Below are positions 9,560 through 19,488 of a stretch of 64,000 nt of DNA, piece by piece (within the stretch, counting starts at the first letter, position 1; each line of letters starts with the position of its first letter). Location of the stretch: positions 1 to 64,000 of the forward strand of contig SVGC01000019.1 of NCBI GenBank assembly GCA_015056495.1, given 5' to 3'. The notes under the pieces are model-generated. The model was not told where the DNA came from and made no database searches. It was given only the letters and a program-made list of their open reading frames with translations. This DNA comes from Butyrivibrio sp. (GTDB lineage Bacteria; Bacillota; Clostridia; Lachnospirales; Lachnospiraceae). The translations under genes were made by a program, and so were the position numbers.

Positions 9560-10990
9560 TCATTCTTCCTCATCCATAGCCTCTGATTTTGGCAGAGAAA
9601 AAATGAATTCAGTTCCAACTCCAACAGTGCTTATAACATTTATATTTTCACCGTGAGCTTTTATTATCTCTTTTACAATGGCCAATCCAAGACCTGTGCC
9701 CTTTTTGTCCTTACCTCTTGAAAGATCTGACTTGTAGAATCTGTCCCAGATCATCTTCTGATCTTCTTTTGGAATACCAATTCCACTATCTTTTACAGAG
9801 ACAAATACTTTATTTTTCTTCTCCGTAGTCTCTATCTTGATGATTGAATCATTATGGCTGAATTTGATGGCATTGTCCAGCAGATTGTAGAGCACCTGCT
9901 GTATCTTGGTAACATCGCCATTTACAAGCATTAAGTCATCTGTAAGGACAAGCTCTATTGCAAGCTTTTTAGCTCTGCAGGTTCCTTCAAAAGAAGCAGC
10001 CGTATTTCTGATGATCTGATTGAGATCAAAATCTGTCTTTTCAAGCATCATGCCTCTGGCATTTAGATTATTCAGTGTCAAAAGGCCATTGGTCAGCTTG
10101 GTAAGTCTGTCTGTTTCATTGATGACTATTGTAAGGTATTTCTCATGAAGCTCAGCAGGTATCGTTCCATCAAGCATCGCTTCAAGGTATCCCCTTATAG
10201 ATGTAAGGGGAGATCTAAAGTCATGAGACACATTAGCAATGAACTTTTTCTGGTCATCTTCCTGTCTTGCTATCTCACCTGCCATGTAGGATAGCGAAGC
10301 TGCCAGATAACCCATTTCATCTTCACTTTCCACATTCAACTCATAATTCATATTTCCTGCAGCATACTGCTCTGTAGCCGAGGTTATCTTTTTCAGCGGT
10401 ATATATACCATCTCTGTAAAAAAGATAAGAATGATCAGCGACAACAGGAATATGATTATCAGCATGATATAGGATATATTCAAAAGTTCATCGGACTCTT
10501 CATGGATGCTGCTAAGTGGCATATGAATGACTACATATCCCTGCACCTTGTAATTGGCAGTAATAGGCGCCAGAACGCTTAACATATCCTGATTAAATGA
10601 GCCAAAAAAATCTCCTGTAATATAATATGTTCCTGCAGTAGCTGTAGGATCAAAGCCTTCCACCACGATCTCGGTATCAATGCTCAGATCTCTTGTGGAA
10701 TCCAACACCAATCGTCCTGAAGGGTTGATGATCCAGATGACTGCATCATCCATATATTTAGATAAAGCCAATATCTGCTTTCTAACAGTCTCTAATGAAG
10801 TTTCTGAATTGTACAGATCTGCTGCATAAGTATCTGCCAGCTGCGTTGCCTCAGCATAGAGGCTCTCAGCTCGGTCTCTTCTGCAATGCTCATAGGTCAT
10901 ATTGGATACAAAAGTTGCAACTACAATAAAACCAAATATTCCAAAAAGCAGATAACCCAACAGAAACTTTAGATAAAGAGTTCTCCTCAT
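9560..10990 (-). CDS. Sensor histidine kinase (HAMP, HisKA, HATPase)
   Basis: FIANVSHDFRSPLTSIRGYLEAMLDG; LYNLLDNAIKFS; DSGIGIPKEDQ; GTGLGLAIVKEIIKAHG. Confidence 0.93.
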   Translation of the reverse strand: MRRTLYLKFLLGYLLFGIFGFIVVATFVSNMTYEHCRRDRAESLYAEATQLADTYAADLYNSETSLETVRKQILALSKYMDDAVIWIINPSGRLVLDSTRDLSIDTEIVVEGFDPTATAGTYYITGDFFGSFNQDMLSVLAPITANYKVQGYVVIHMPLSSIHEESDELLNISYIMLIIIFLLSLIILIFFTEMVYIPLKKITSATEQYAAGNMNYELNVESEDEMGYLAASLSYMAGEIARQEDDQKKFIANVSHDFRSPLTSIRGYLEAMLDGTIPAELHEKYLTIVINETDRLTKLTNGLLTLNNLNARGMMLEKTDFDLNQIIRNTAASFEGTCRAKKLAIELVLTDDLMLVNGDVTKIQQVLYNLLDNAIKFSHNDSIIKIETTEKKNKVFVSVKDSGIGIPKEDQKMIWDRFYKSDLSRGKDKKGTGLGLAIVKEIIKAHGENINVISTVGVGTEFIFSLPKSEAMDEEE

Positions 10991-10996
10991 TTTATA

Positions 10997-11698
10997 TCAC
11001 GCTCTGCTTTCAAACTTATAACCAATTCCCCAAATAGTTGCTATTCCCCATTTTTCATGGTCTTTGATCTTTTCTCTAAGTCTCTTGATATGAACATCAA
11101 CAGTTCTTGTATCACCAACATACTCATATCCCCAGATCTGATCAAGGAGCTGTTCTCTTGTGTATACGTGGTTTGGAGAAGCTGCCAGGAAATACAGTAA
11201 TTCCAATTCCTTTGGCGGCATGTCAACTCTTTTGCCCATATATGATACAGAGTAGTTAGTCATGTTGATCTCAAGATCAGGATATCTGACGATCTTTTCA
11301 TCGCTTTCTTCAGGTTCAACTGTTGCAGGCTTGTACCTACGCAGGACTGCTTTGACTCTTGCTACAAGCTCTTTAGAGTCAAAAGGCTTCTCCATATAGT
11401 CATCAGCGCCCATTTCAAGTCCCAGCACCTTGTCAAATACCTCGCCCTTGGCTGAGAGCATGATGATCGGTATCTGTGATTTTGATCTGACTTCTCTGCA
11501 TACCTCATATCCATCGATACCCGGTAGCATGAGATCCAGCAAGATCAGGTTTGGTTCAAAAGTATCTACTGCGCCAATTGCTGACTCGCCATCATTACAT
11601 ATCTTTGTTTCAAAGCATTCCTTTATCAGATAAAGGGATATCAGCTCTGCTATATTATTATCATCATCAACAATCAGTATTTTTTGTTTACTAACCAT
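10997..11698 (-). CDS. OmpR/PhoB-family response regulator
   Basis: MVSKQKILIVDDDNNIAELISLYL...LLDLMLPGIDGYEVCREV and winged-helix DTRTVDVHIKRLREKIKD. Confidence 0.93.
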   Translation of the reverse strand: MVSKQKILIVDDDNNIAELISLYLIKECFETKICNDGESAIGAVDTFEPNLILLDLMLPGIDGYEVCREVRSKSQIPIIMLSAKGEVFDKVLGLEMGADDYMEKPFDSKELVARVKAVLRRYKPATVEPEESDEKIVRYPDLEINMTNYSVSYMGKRVDMPPKELELLYFLAASPNHVYTREQLLDQIWGYEYVGDTRTVDVHIKRLREKIKDHEKWGIATIWGIGYKFESRA

Positions 11699-11731
11699 TG
11701 GTCTATCCTCCAACCTTCTCATATATATAAA

Positions 11732-14125
11732 TCATTTTATAAATGTCACAATGGTAACTCCGGAATCGCCTTCGCCAAATTCTCCAAGCTTATATGATTT
11801 AACATAAGGCACTCCCTTTAAATAGTCATGAACAGCCTTTCTTAATATTCCAGAGCCTTTACCATGTACGATCCTGACTGATGGCAGGTGAGATACATAG
11901 GCCTGATCAAGATAGTGATCAAGGGCTGCTATTGCATCAGCACTATTCATTCCTATAAGCTTAAGCTCAGTTCTAATGTTAGATGAGCGTGACAGATCCA
12001 TCTTGTGACCTGAACTGCTGCCTGCACCATAAAACTTCTTCATGGCAGCCTTGCCATCATCTTCTTTGATGATCACAAGGTCTCTTATATTGACCTTGGA
12101 TCTGATAATGCCGCATTGAACAAAAAGATTACCGTCTTTATCAGGTTTACTGCTGACAGTACCTTTCAATCCCATAGACACTATCTTTACAGACTCTCCA
12201 ATCATTAACTGAGAAGGCTTAAGGGTAGGATGATCGTTTTTCTCCTCTCTCTTAACTGCCAATTTTTCATTTTTCTCAGAAATCTTTTTATTAAGACCTG
12301 TTCTGGCTCTCTCCAAATCCTGGATGGATGCGCCAGGACCAGCTTTATGAAAGACTTTGATTGTCTCATCAGCAACCTTTTTGGCATCCTGTAATATCTG
12401 CCTTGCCTCTTCATTGGCATCTCTAAGGATCTGCTCTTTGGACTTATCCAGCTTTTCATGTTTTTCCTGAAGCTTTAATCTCAGGTCATCAGTTTCTTTT
12501 CTAAGAGCCTCGATTTCCTGTCTCTCATTTTCTATAGTAACTCTGCTCTGCTCAAGGTCAGTAAGGAGGTCTTCAAATTTCTTATTGTCCTGACTGATCT
12601 GCTCTTTGGCAGCATCTATGATCTCATCTGAAAGTCCAAGCTTTGATGAGATTGCAAAAGCATTACTCTTTCCAGGGATACCAATTAACAGTCTGTATGT
12701 AGGTCTTAATGATTCCACATCAAATTCGCAGCTGGCATTCTGGATACCTTCTGTTGTAAGGGCATAGACCTTGAGCTCACTGTAGTGAGTTGTAGCCATA
12801 GTGCGTATTCCGCGCTTATGCAGATAATCCAGAATAGATATAGCCAGGGCTGCACCTTCTGTAGGATCAGTTCCAGCACCAAGTTCGTCAAACAGACACA
12901 GGCTATCCTGATCAGCATTTTCCAGAATAGCTACAGTATTGGTCATATGTGATGAAAAAGTAGACAGTGACTGCTCTATACTCTGTTCATCACCTATATC
13001 AGCATATATTTCTTTAAAGACAGACAGCTCAGACCTGTCTCCTGCAGGAATTGCAAGACCAGCTTGTCCCATCAGTGTCAGCAGACCTACTGTCTTTAAT
13101 GTAACTGTCTTACCACCGGTATTTGGTCCGGTGATGATCAGCATGTCAAAATCGTCACCCGCATACACATCAATAGGAACGACTTTATCCTTGGAAATAA
13201 GAGGATGTCTTCCCTTGATGATGTTAAAGGCATGTCGCTCATTAAAAATAGGTGTTATAGCCTTTTGCTCAAGAGCCAGTGATGCCTTGGCAAATACAAA
13301 ATCAAGCTCAGTCATGATCTTGACGTCATCAATAAGAGCCTGAACGTGCTCACCTACCATGGCGCTTAGATTAGCCAGGATAACTTCTATTTCTGCTTTT
13401 TCCTGAAGGTGCATCTCCCTGAGCTTGTTATTGAGTTCAACAACTGCTGCCGGCTCAATAAACAGCGTAGATCCTGAAGATGAGGAATCATGCACGATAC
13501 CGCTTATCTGGGATTTGTACTCTGCCTTGACAGGTACGCAATATCTGTCTCCGCGCATGGTAATAACTGCATCCTGAAGATAAGTCCTCATAGCTCCGTT
13601 GATCATCTTGTTCATCTGCTCATGAATGCGATCATTGGTGAGCATGATGCCCCTTCTGATATGTCTAAGTTCAGGACTAGCATCTGAACTGATCTCATCT
13701 TCAGAAATGATGCATCTCTTTATCTCCATAGAAACAGAGGTAAGTGGCTCCAATCCATCAAACAGATCTGTCAGAGAGTCAGGATTATCATCATCTCTGT
13801 CTCTTCTGCCATAAGCCTTTACCCTGCTGACATTTTCCAGAAGATCTGCAATCTTAAGGAGCTGCATAGCATCAAGGGCACTACCTATCTTAAGAGCTCT
13901 GGCATTGGATTCCATGTTTTTATTATTACCAAAAGAAATAGAGCCTTTCTGAAATATCCTTGCTATAGCATCATCTGTCTTTTGCAGATTTTTTCTTATC
14001 TCATCTATATCATCACTTGGAAGCAGGTCCATACACATCTTTTTACCTGGTTCTGAAGATGCGTAATCCGCGAGTTTCCTGATTATCTTGTCATATTCAA
14101 GTACGTGTAAAACTTTCTGATTCAT
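11732..14125 (-). CDS. mutS2: Endonuclease MutS2
   Basis: 797 aa; ITGPNTGGKTVTLKTVGLLTLMGQAGL, FDELGAGTDPTEGAALA, C-terminal Smr domain VRIVHGKGSGILRKAVHDYLK. Confidence 0.95.
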   Translation of the reverse strand: MNQKVLHVLEYDKIIRKLADYASSEPGKKMCMDLLPSDDIDEIRKNLQKTDDAIARIFQKGSISFGNNKNMESNARALKIGSALDAMQLLKIADLLENVSRVKAYGRRDRDDDNPDSLTDLFDGLEPLTSVSMEIKRCIISEDEISSDASPELRHIRRGIMLTNDRIHEQMNKMINGAMRTYLQDAVITMRGDRYCVPVKAEYKSQISGIVHDSSSSGSTLFIEPAAVVELNNKLREMHLQEKAEIEVILANLSAMVGEHVQALIDDVKIMTELDFVFAKASLALEQKAITPIFNERHAFNIIKGRHPLISKDKVVPIDVYAGDDFDMLIITGPNTGGKTVTLKTVGLLTLMGQAGLAIPAGDRSELSVFKEIYADIGDEQSIEQSLSTFSSHMTNTVAILENADQDSLCLFDELGAGTDPTEGAALAISILDYLHKRGIRTMATTHYSELKVYALTTEGIQNASCEFDVESLRPTYRLLIGIPGKSNAFAISSKLGLSDEIIDAAKEQISQDNKKFEDLLTDLEQSRVTIENERQEIEALRKETDDLRLKLQEKHEKLDKSKEQILRDANEEARQILQDAKKVADETIKVFHKAGPGASIQDLERARTGLNKKISEKNEKLAVKREEKNDHPTLKPSQLMIGESVKIVSMGLKGTVSSKPDKDGNLFVQCGIIRSKVNIRDLVIIKEDDGKAAMKKFYGAGSSSGHKMDLSRSSNIRTELKLIGMNSADAIAALDHYLDQAYVSHLPSVRIVHGKGSGILRKAVHDYLKGVPYVKSYKLGEFGEGDSGVTIVTFIK

Positions 14126-14326
14126 ATAAGTCCTCGTAAATTATGCCAATTGATCTCTTGAATCATATTCCGATAAAAAACGCTATTTACAGCATTTTTT
14201 ATATGATTGTTCAAGAATACATATTCCATAATATTGTACCACATACTTGACAGTGTTGTGGAGCTAGTATTTTTCGCATTTTTTTGCGATTCTATGGTAA
14301 AATAGAACATTATGGAGGAGTGAGTT

Positions 14327-15730
14327 TTGGGTACAGAAGATTCTAAAGAACAAAATATTTCTGATAGACCATCTACCAGTGATCTGTCTGCTCCGGACAT
14401 AGAAAGTCCTATAGCTGATGTTAATTTCATCAGTGAAAAAATAAAGAAAAGACCTATAAATAAAAAGAAGCTCCTGCGAAGGACTGTTATCACAGTTACA
14501 CTGGCAGTAGTATTTGGAGGAGTTGCCTGTCTGACATTCTTATTACTTGAGCCGCTTATCAACGCCAAGTTATATCCTGATCCAGAGCCGACACCTGTCT
14601 CTTTTTCCGAAGAGGTAGCTGTTGATGAGATGTCTCCGGAAGACATGTATGCCGATGATGCCGAGATTGCTGCAGACGCAGCCAATATAGCTCTCAGCAT
14701 AGAGGAATCAGAAAAAGAGATCATAGATCAGACTATTGCATCATACATTTTTGACAGTAATGACTATTCTGAGATGTACTCCTCTCTCAGACAGCTGGCT
14801 AATAATGCACTGTCTTCAACAGTCACTGTCACAGCAGTCAAAAATGAATACAACTGGTTCAATGATCCCTATTCAACAAGCGATAGTGTGTCCGGACTGA
14901 TCGTTGCCGATAATGAAGTCAATACACTTGTGCTTGTCTCTACATCAGCAATATCAGATGCCCAGTCTATTCAGGTTACTTTTTGCAACGGCACTACTAT
15001 TGAGGCCACACTTCAAATGAGTGATACTATCACAGGTCTCAGTATCCTGTCTATTCCTGATGCATCTATTGATGAAGATACTGCCAATGCTATTACAATA
15101 GCTTCACTCGGAACATCCAACTATACCTCACTTGCAGGCATGCCTGTGATCGCTGTGGGGCATCCGGTAGGTGTTGAAGGTTCTATCTGCTATGGCAATA
15201 TCACTTCTGAGAAAAAGACATTGAATCTTGCCGATTCTTCATATAAACTCTTAACTACTGATATTTATGGCAGTTCAAACGGAAGCGGCATAATCATCAA
15301 CTTAAATGGTCAGGTAGTCGGTTTTATCACCACTGCCTACAATAGCGATGACAACAGCAATCTGATATGTGCTTATGGTATCAGTGAGTTAAAAACACTT
15401 ATTGCAGATATGTCCAACGAGAAGAGCAGACCATACCTGGGAATCCACGGTTCAACTGTCACCGAGTACATACAATCCACCAACGACATTCCGGCTGGTG
15501 CATATGTAACTCAGGTCGATATGGATTCACCTGCCATGAGAGCAGGTCTACAGAGTGGTGATGTGATCGTAGGTATCAACGGTGCTGAAATAACCAGCTA
15601 CGAAACATTGATCACAGAGTTAAACGGACTAAGTGCCGAGGATGAGATCACTCTGAATATTAAAAGGTCTACTTCAAAGGGATATATTGATCTGGACATA
15701 GATGTTACGCTTGGTACATCTACTAAATAA
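14327..15730 (+). CDS. HtrA/DegP-like trypsin-fold protein with PDZ domain, predicted membrane anchored, catalytic triad apparently lost
   Basis: TTG start after GGAGG; one TM segment near residue 50-75; HtrA-like TDIYGSSNGSGIIINLNGQVVG and PDZ AGAYVTQVDMDSPAMRAGLQSGDVIVGINGAEI. Confidence 0.8.
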   Translation: MGTEDSKEQNISDRPSTSDLSAPDIESPIADVNFISEKIKKRPINKKKLLRRTVITVTLAVVFGGVACLTFLLLEPLINAKLYPDPEPTPVSFSEEVAVDEMSPEDMYADDAEIAADAANIALSIEESEKEIIDQTIASYIFDSNDYSEMYSSLRQLANNALSSTVTVTAVKNEYNWFNDPYSTSDSVSGLIVADNEVNTLVLVSTSAISDAQSIQVTFCNGTTIEATLQMSDTITGLSILSIPDASIDEDTANAITIASLGTSNYTSLAGMPVIAVGHPVGVEGSICYGNITSEKKTLNLADSSYKLLTTDIYGSSNGSGIIINLNGQVVGFITTAYNSDDNSNLICAYGISELKTLIADMSNEKSRPYLGIHGSTVTEYIQSTNDIPAGAYVTQVDMDSPAMRAGLQSGDVIVGINGAEITSYETLITELNGLSAEDEITLNIKRSTSKGYIDLDIDVTLGTSTK

Positions 15731-15785
15731 TTGATAATACTGGCTTTTAGCCAATATAGTTTTATTAGAATGGAGTTAGTTAGAA

Positions 15786-16733
15786 ATGAAGTTTATTAAA
15801 GACATGTGCGCTGGAGATAGAATCTCTGATATATATCTCTGCAAGCACAAGCAGTCAGCTGTCACAAAAAATGGAAAGCCTTATGACAATGTTGTCCTGC
15901 AGGATAAAACAGGCACAATAGATGCCAAGATATGGGATCCTAACAGTGAAGGAATCGATGAATTCTCTGATATGGACTATATCGATGTATTTGGAGAAGT
16001 AACAAGTTTTAATGGCGCTCTGCAGCTGAGCATCAAGCGTGCCCGCATCTGTAGAGAAGGTGAGTATGACGCTTCCTTATATGTTCCTGTTTCTTCCAAA
16101 AACAATGATGAGATGTTCAAGGAACTTCTTGGTATCATAAATACTATTCAGAACCGTTATCTCAACACCTTATTAAAAGCCTTTTTTGTAGAGGATGAAG
16201 ATTTTATAAAGGCATTTAGAAAATCTTCTGCTGCAAAAAGCGTTCATCACGGCTTTGTAGGTGGACTGTTAGAGCACACTCTCAGCGTTACCAAGATGTG
16301 CGATTATTTTACCAAGGCATATCCTGTACTTAACAGAGATCTGCTCCTTACAGCAGCTATTTGTCACGATATTGGAAAAACAAGAGAATTATCTCTTTTC
16401 CCTACTAACGATTACACTGATGAAGGTCAGTTCCTTGGTCATATTGTAATGGGTACAGAAATGGTTGGGGTAAAAATCGCTCAGATCCCTGATTTTCCAC
16501 CGCTTTTAAAGCAGGAGCTCCAGCACTGCATACTTGCTCACCACGGCGAGCTTGAGTATGGTTCACCTAAAAAGCCTGCTCTTGTAGAAGCAGTAGCCCT
16601 GAACCTTGCTGATAATACTGATGCCAAGCTTGAGACATTTACAGAGGCCCTTGCTAATGCCAATGAACCAGGCTGGATCGGTTTCAACAGATTATTTGAA
16701 TCCAACCTATACGACACAAGGGTTGAAGGCTGA
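15786..16733 (+). CDS. yhaM: OB-fold plus HD-domain 3'-5' exoribonuclease (YhaM-like)
   Basis: N-terminal OB fold, then HHGFVGGLLEHTLSV...AAICHDIGKTREL. Confidence 0.85.
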   Translation: MKFIKDMCAGDRISDIYLCKHKQSAVTKNGKPYDNVVLQDKTGTIDAKIWDPNSEGIDEFSDMDYIDVFGEVTSFNGALQLSIKRARICREGEYDASLYVPVSSKNNDEMFKELLGIINTIQNRYLNTLLKAFFVEDEDFIKAFRKSSAAKSVHHGFVGGLLEHTLSVTKMCDYFTKAYPVLNRDLLLTAAICHDIGKTRELSLFPTNDYTDEGQFLGHIVMGTEMVGVKIAQIPDFPPLLKQELQHCILAHHGELEYGSPKKPALVEAVALNLADNTDAKLETFTEALANANEPGWIGFNRLFESNLYDTRVEG

Positions 16734-16745
16734 TAACAATCATAA

Positions 16746-16785
16746 AAGAGCCACTGAAGTTGCAACTCACAACCCAGTGGCTCTT
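16746..16785. terminator. Bidirectional terminator between convergent genes
   Basis: AAGAGCCACTG / CAGTGGCTCTT followed by ATTTTTT. Confidence 0.75.
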
Positions 16786-16790
16786 ATTTT

Positions 16791-17954
16791 TTATTTATTC
16801 AGATTATCAATAAATCTTCTAAGTCTCTCCATAGCCTTCTTCAGATCATCCAAAGAATAAGCATAAGAAATACGTATAAATCCTTCACCGCAATCACCAA
16901 AAGCTGTTCCAGGAACTACAGCCAGTTTTTCTTCTTTCAGAAGTCTTGTAGCGAATTCATCACTGCTCATTCCAAATTTCTTGATACTTGGGAATACATA
17001 AAATGCTCCGAAAGGTTCAAAGCATTCAAGTCCCATATCTTTGAATTCATTGAGCAGGTATCTGCGGCGCTGATTATACTGCTCTCTCATCATGGCTACG
17101 TCGTCATCTCCATTTCTGAGAGCTTCAATACCTGCATACTGGCTGGTAGTTGGCGCGCACATGATTGCGAACTGGTGGATCTTCACCATCTGCTTTATGA
17201 TTTCTGTTGGTCCGCATGCATATCCAAGTCTCCATCCTGTCATTGCATATGCCTTGGAAAATCCATTTATCAGGATCGTTCTTTCCTGCATTCCAGGAAG
17301 AGATGCTATTGATACATGCTTGCCATTATATGTCAGCTCTCCATATATCTCATCTGAGATGACATAGAGATCTTTTTCGATAACAACTTTTGCTATCTTC
17401 TCAAGATCACTCTTATCCATAATTGAACCTGTAGGATTGTTAGGGAAAGGCAGTACAAGTATCTTGGTCTTGTCTGTAACCTTCTCCAGCACTTCCTCAG
17501 GTGTAAGTCTAAATTCATTCTCTGCCTTAAGTTCTATGATGACCGGCTTGGCATCAGCCAGAATAGCACATGGTTCGTATGACACATAGCTTGGCTGAGG
17601 GATGAGTACTTCATCACCTGGGTTGACCATTGCTCTCATGGCAAGGTCAATAGCCTCAGAACCTCCGACTGTTATAAATACCTGGCCTGCTGCCTGATAT
17701 GTAATACCCTGAGTACGCTCAAGGTAATTGACTACTTCCTCTTTTAATTCTTTAAGGCCTGCATTGGATGTATAGAATGTACGGCCTTTCTCAAGGGAAT
17801 AAATACCCTCATCTCTGATATGCCATGGTGTATCAAAATCCGGCTCACCTACACCGAGAGAGATAGCACCTTCTGTTTCCTGTACTATGTCAAAAAACTT
17901 TCTGATACCCGATGGCTTTATGTCTATAACTTTATCTGCTATCGGATTTCTCAT
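16791..17954 (-). CDS. Pyridoxal phosphate-dependent aminotransferase class I/II
   Basis: 387 aa; NNPTGSIM, INGFSKAYAMTGWRLGY. Confidence 0.92.
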   Translation of the reverse strand: MRNPIADKVIDIKPSGIRKFFDIVQETEGAISLGVGEPDFDTPWHIRDEGIYSLEKGRTFYTSNAGLKELKEEVVNYLERTQGITYQAAGQVFITVGGSEAIDLAMRAMVNPGDEVLIPQPSYVSYEPCAILADAKPVIIELKAENEFRLTPEEVLEKVTDKTKILVLPFPNNPTGSIMDKSDLEKIAKVVIEKDLYVISDEIYGELTYNGKHVSIASLPGMQERTILINGFSKAYAMTGWRLGYACGPTEIIKQMVKIHQFAIMCAPTTSQYAGIEALRNGDDDVAMMREQYNQRRRYLLNEFKDMGLECFEPFGAFYVFPSIKKFGMSSDEFATRLLKEEKLAVVPGTAFGDCGEGFIRISYAYSLDDLKKAMERLRRFIDNLNK

Positions 17955-18442
17955 GGTGTGATCTTCTCCCTTGTATCTTCATATTTTTTAGTCAAAATAG
18001 TTCCGTGATCCTTGTATTTCTTAAGGATAAAGTGAGTAGCCGTACTAAGGACAGTATCAAGAGTAGAGAGCTTATTAGTTACAAATCCTGCAACCTCCTG
18101 CAGTGACTTGCCTTCGATTATGACCATCAGATCAAATCCACCTGACATAAGGTATACACTTGTTACTTCAGGGTATTTATATATTCTCTCTGCAATGCTG
18201 TCAAAACCAATTCCTCTCTGAGGAGTTACCTTAACCTCGATAAGAGCCATTACCTTGTCTATTGAAGTCTTGGACCAGTCGATCATTGTGTGATAGCCAC
18301 AGATGATGCCTTCCTCCTGAAGTGCTATGAGCTCATTTGCTACATCCACTTCCTCTGCACCTATGAGCACAGCCAGTTCCTTAACTTCAATACGGCTGTT
18401 CTTTTCAATAATGTGTAGTATTTCATCTCGCATGTTTGCCAT
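17951..18442 (-). CDS. Lrp/AsnC family transcriptional regulator
   Basis: MRDEILHIIEKNSRIEVKELAVLIG...; RAM domain; overlaps the aminotransferase start. Confidence 0.88.
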   Translation of the reverse strand: MANMRDEILHIIEKNSRIEVKELAVLIGAEEVDVANELIALQEEGIICGYHTMIDWSKTSIDKVMALIEVKVTPQRGIGFDSIAERIYKYPEVTSVYLMSGGFDLMVIIEGKSLQEVAGFVTNKLSTLDTVLSTATHFILKKYKDHGTILTKKYEDTREKITP

Positions 18443-18465
18443 TATTCTTTCCCCTTTTTTCTTTA

Positions 18466-19443
18466 TTATCCTAGTACTTTATGAATCTCATCAGCCTGTG
18501 GAAGATCAAGAAATCTTTTCTCATCATCATTTATCAATACTCTGTCATTTCCAGACTGTAGTTTACCTATAATCTGAGCACTTATACCTGCCTTGGCATA
18601 CTCATTTACAAGTCCTATTCCATCTGAGGCGGCCATAAGCAATCCTCCTGTCAGCAGCTGATAAGGATTCACTTCAAAAAATTCTGCTATTTCAATTGTT
18701 TCCTGTCTGATCGGAATCTTCTTCAGATCAACTTCTAGTCCGGTTCCGGCGCCCTCTGCCATCTCCCATAATGCTGCAAATACTCCGCCATATGAAATAT
18801 CATGGATCGCCCGTACACCGGACTTAATGGCGACTGCAGCCTCAGAAGCCATTATTGCATATCTGTTATATTCTTTGGCTTCTTCTATCATATGAGCCGG
18901 ATATCTGGATTTAAGCTCTTCTGCCCTGTCATTGGCAAAAGCCGCTGCTCCGGCAATACCAGCACTTCCAACCATCACAAGATCATCGCCGGCTTGTGCA
19001 TTCTTAACCTTGGCAAAAGAATCTTTGTCTGCCACTCCACTTACTGTAACAGTGATGACCGGTCTTGTAACTGCACTTGTAACTTCCGTATGTCCTCCGC
19101 TGATAGGCATATGATATAGCTGGGCTGCCTCCATAGCTGAGTTCATGATCTTTTTGATCTCTGGTTCCTCTGCATCTTCCGGTAAAAGAATAGATATAAC
19201 TGCCATGACAGGAGTTCCGCCCATGGCAAGAATATTGTTGGATGCTCCCTCTACTGCCAAAAAACCTGCCAGATCACTATTAAAAGTAATAGGCATAGTG
19301 GCAGAGAGCATCACGCTTCCATCCTCTTTTATAGAAAAAGCGCAGTCTGTCCCTACAGCTGCGCTCCCTTTATAAGCTTGTTTCGTTAATGGTTTCAACA
19401 CAGAGCGCTTTAAAACGTTCTCGGTAACCTTTCCTAATCGCAT
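18466..19443 (-). CDS. AIR synthase-related (HypE/PurM-like) protein
   Basis: GGTPVMAVISILLP...ISGGHTEVTSAVTRPVITVTVSG...HDISYGGVFAALWEMAEGAG. Confidence 0.8.
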   Translation of the reverse strand: MRLGKVTENVLKRSVLKPLTKQAYKGSAAVGTDCAFSIKEDGSVMLSATMPITFNSDLAGFLAVEGASNNILAMGGTPVMAVISILLPEDAEEPEIKKIMNSAMEAAQLYHMPISGGHTEVTSAVTRPVITVTVSGVADKDSFAKVKNAQAGDDLVMVGSAGIAGAAAFANDRAEELKSRYPAHMIEEAKEYNRYAIMASEAAVAIKSGVRAIHDISYGGVFAALWEMAEGAGTGLEVDLKKIPIRQETIEIAEFFEVNPYQLLTGGLLMAASDGIGLVNEYAKAGISAQIIGKLQSGNDRVLINDDEKRFLDLPQADEIHKVLG

Positions 19444-19488
19444 CTATTATCGCCTTTTCATAAAAATGTGTTAGTCATCTAATACACG

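Noticed and set aside
14122-14724. 200-aa minus-strand ORF antisense to the HtrA-like gene
   Set aside because: Composition (Ser/Ile/Thr rich) is typical of the antisense of a real gene; no RBS logic and it overlaps well-supported coding sequence.
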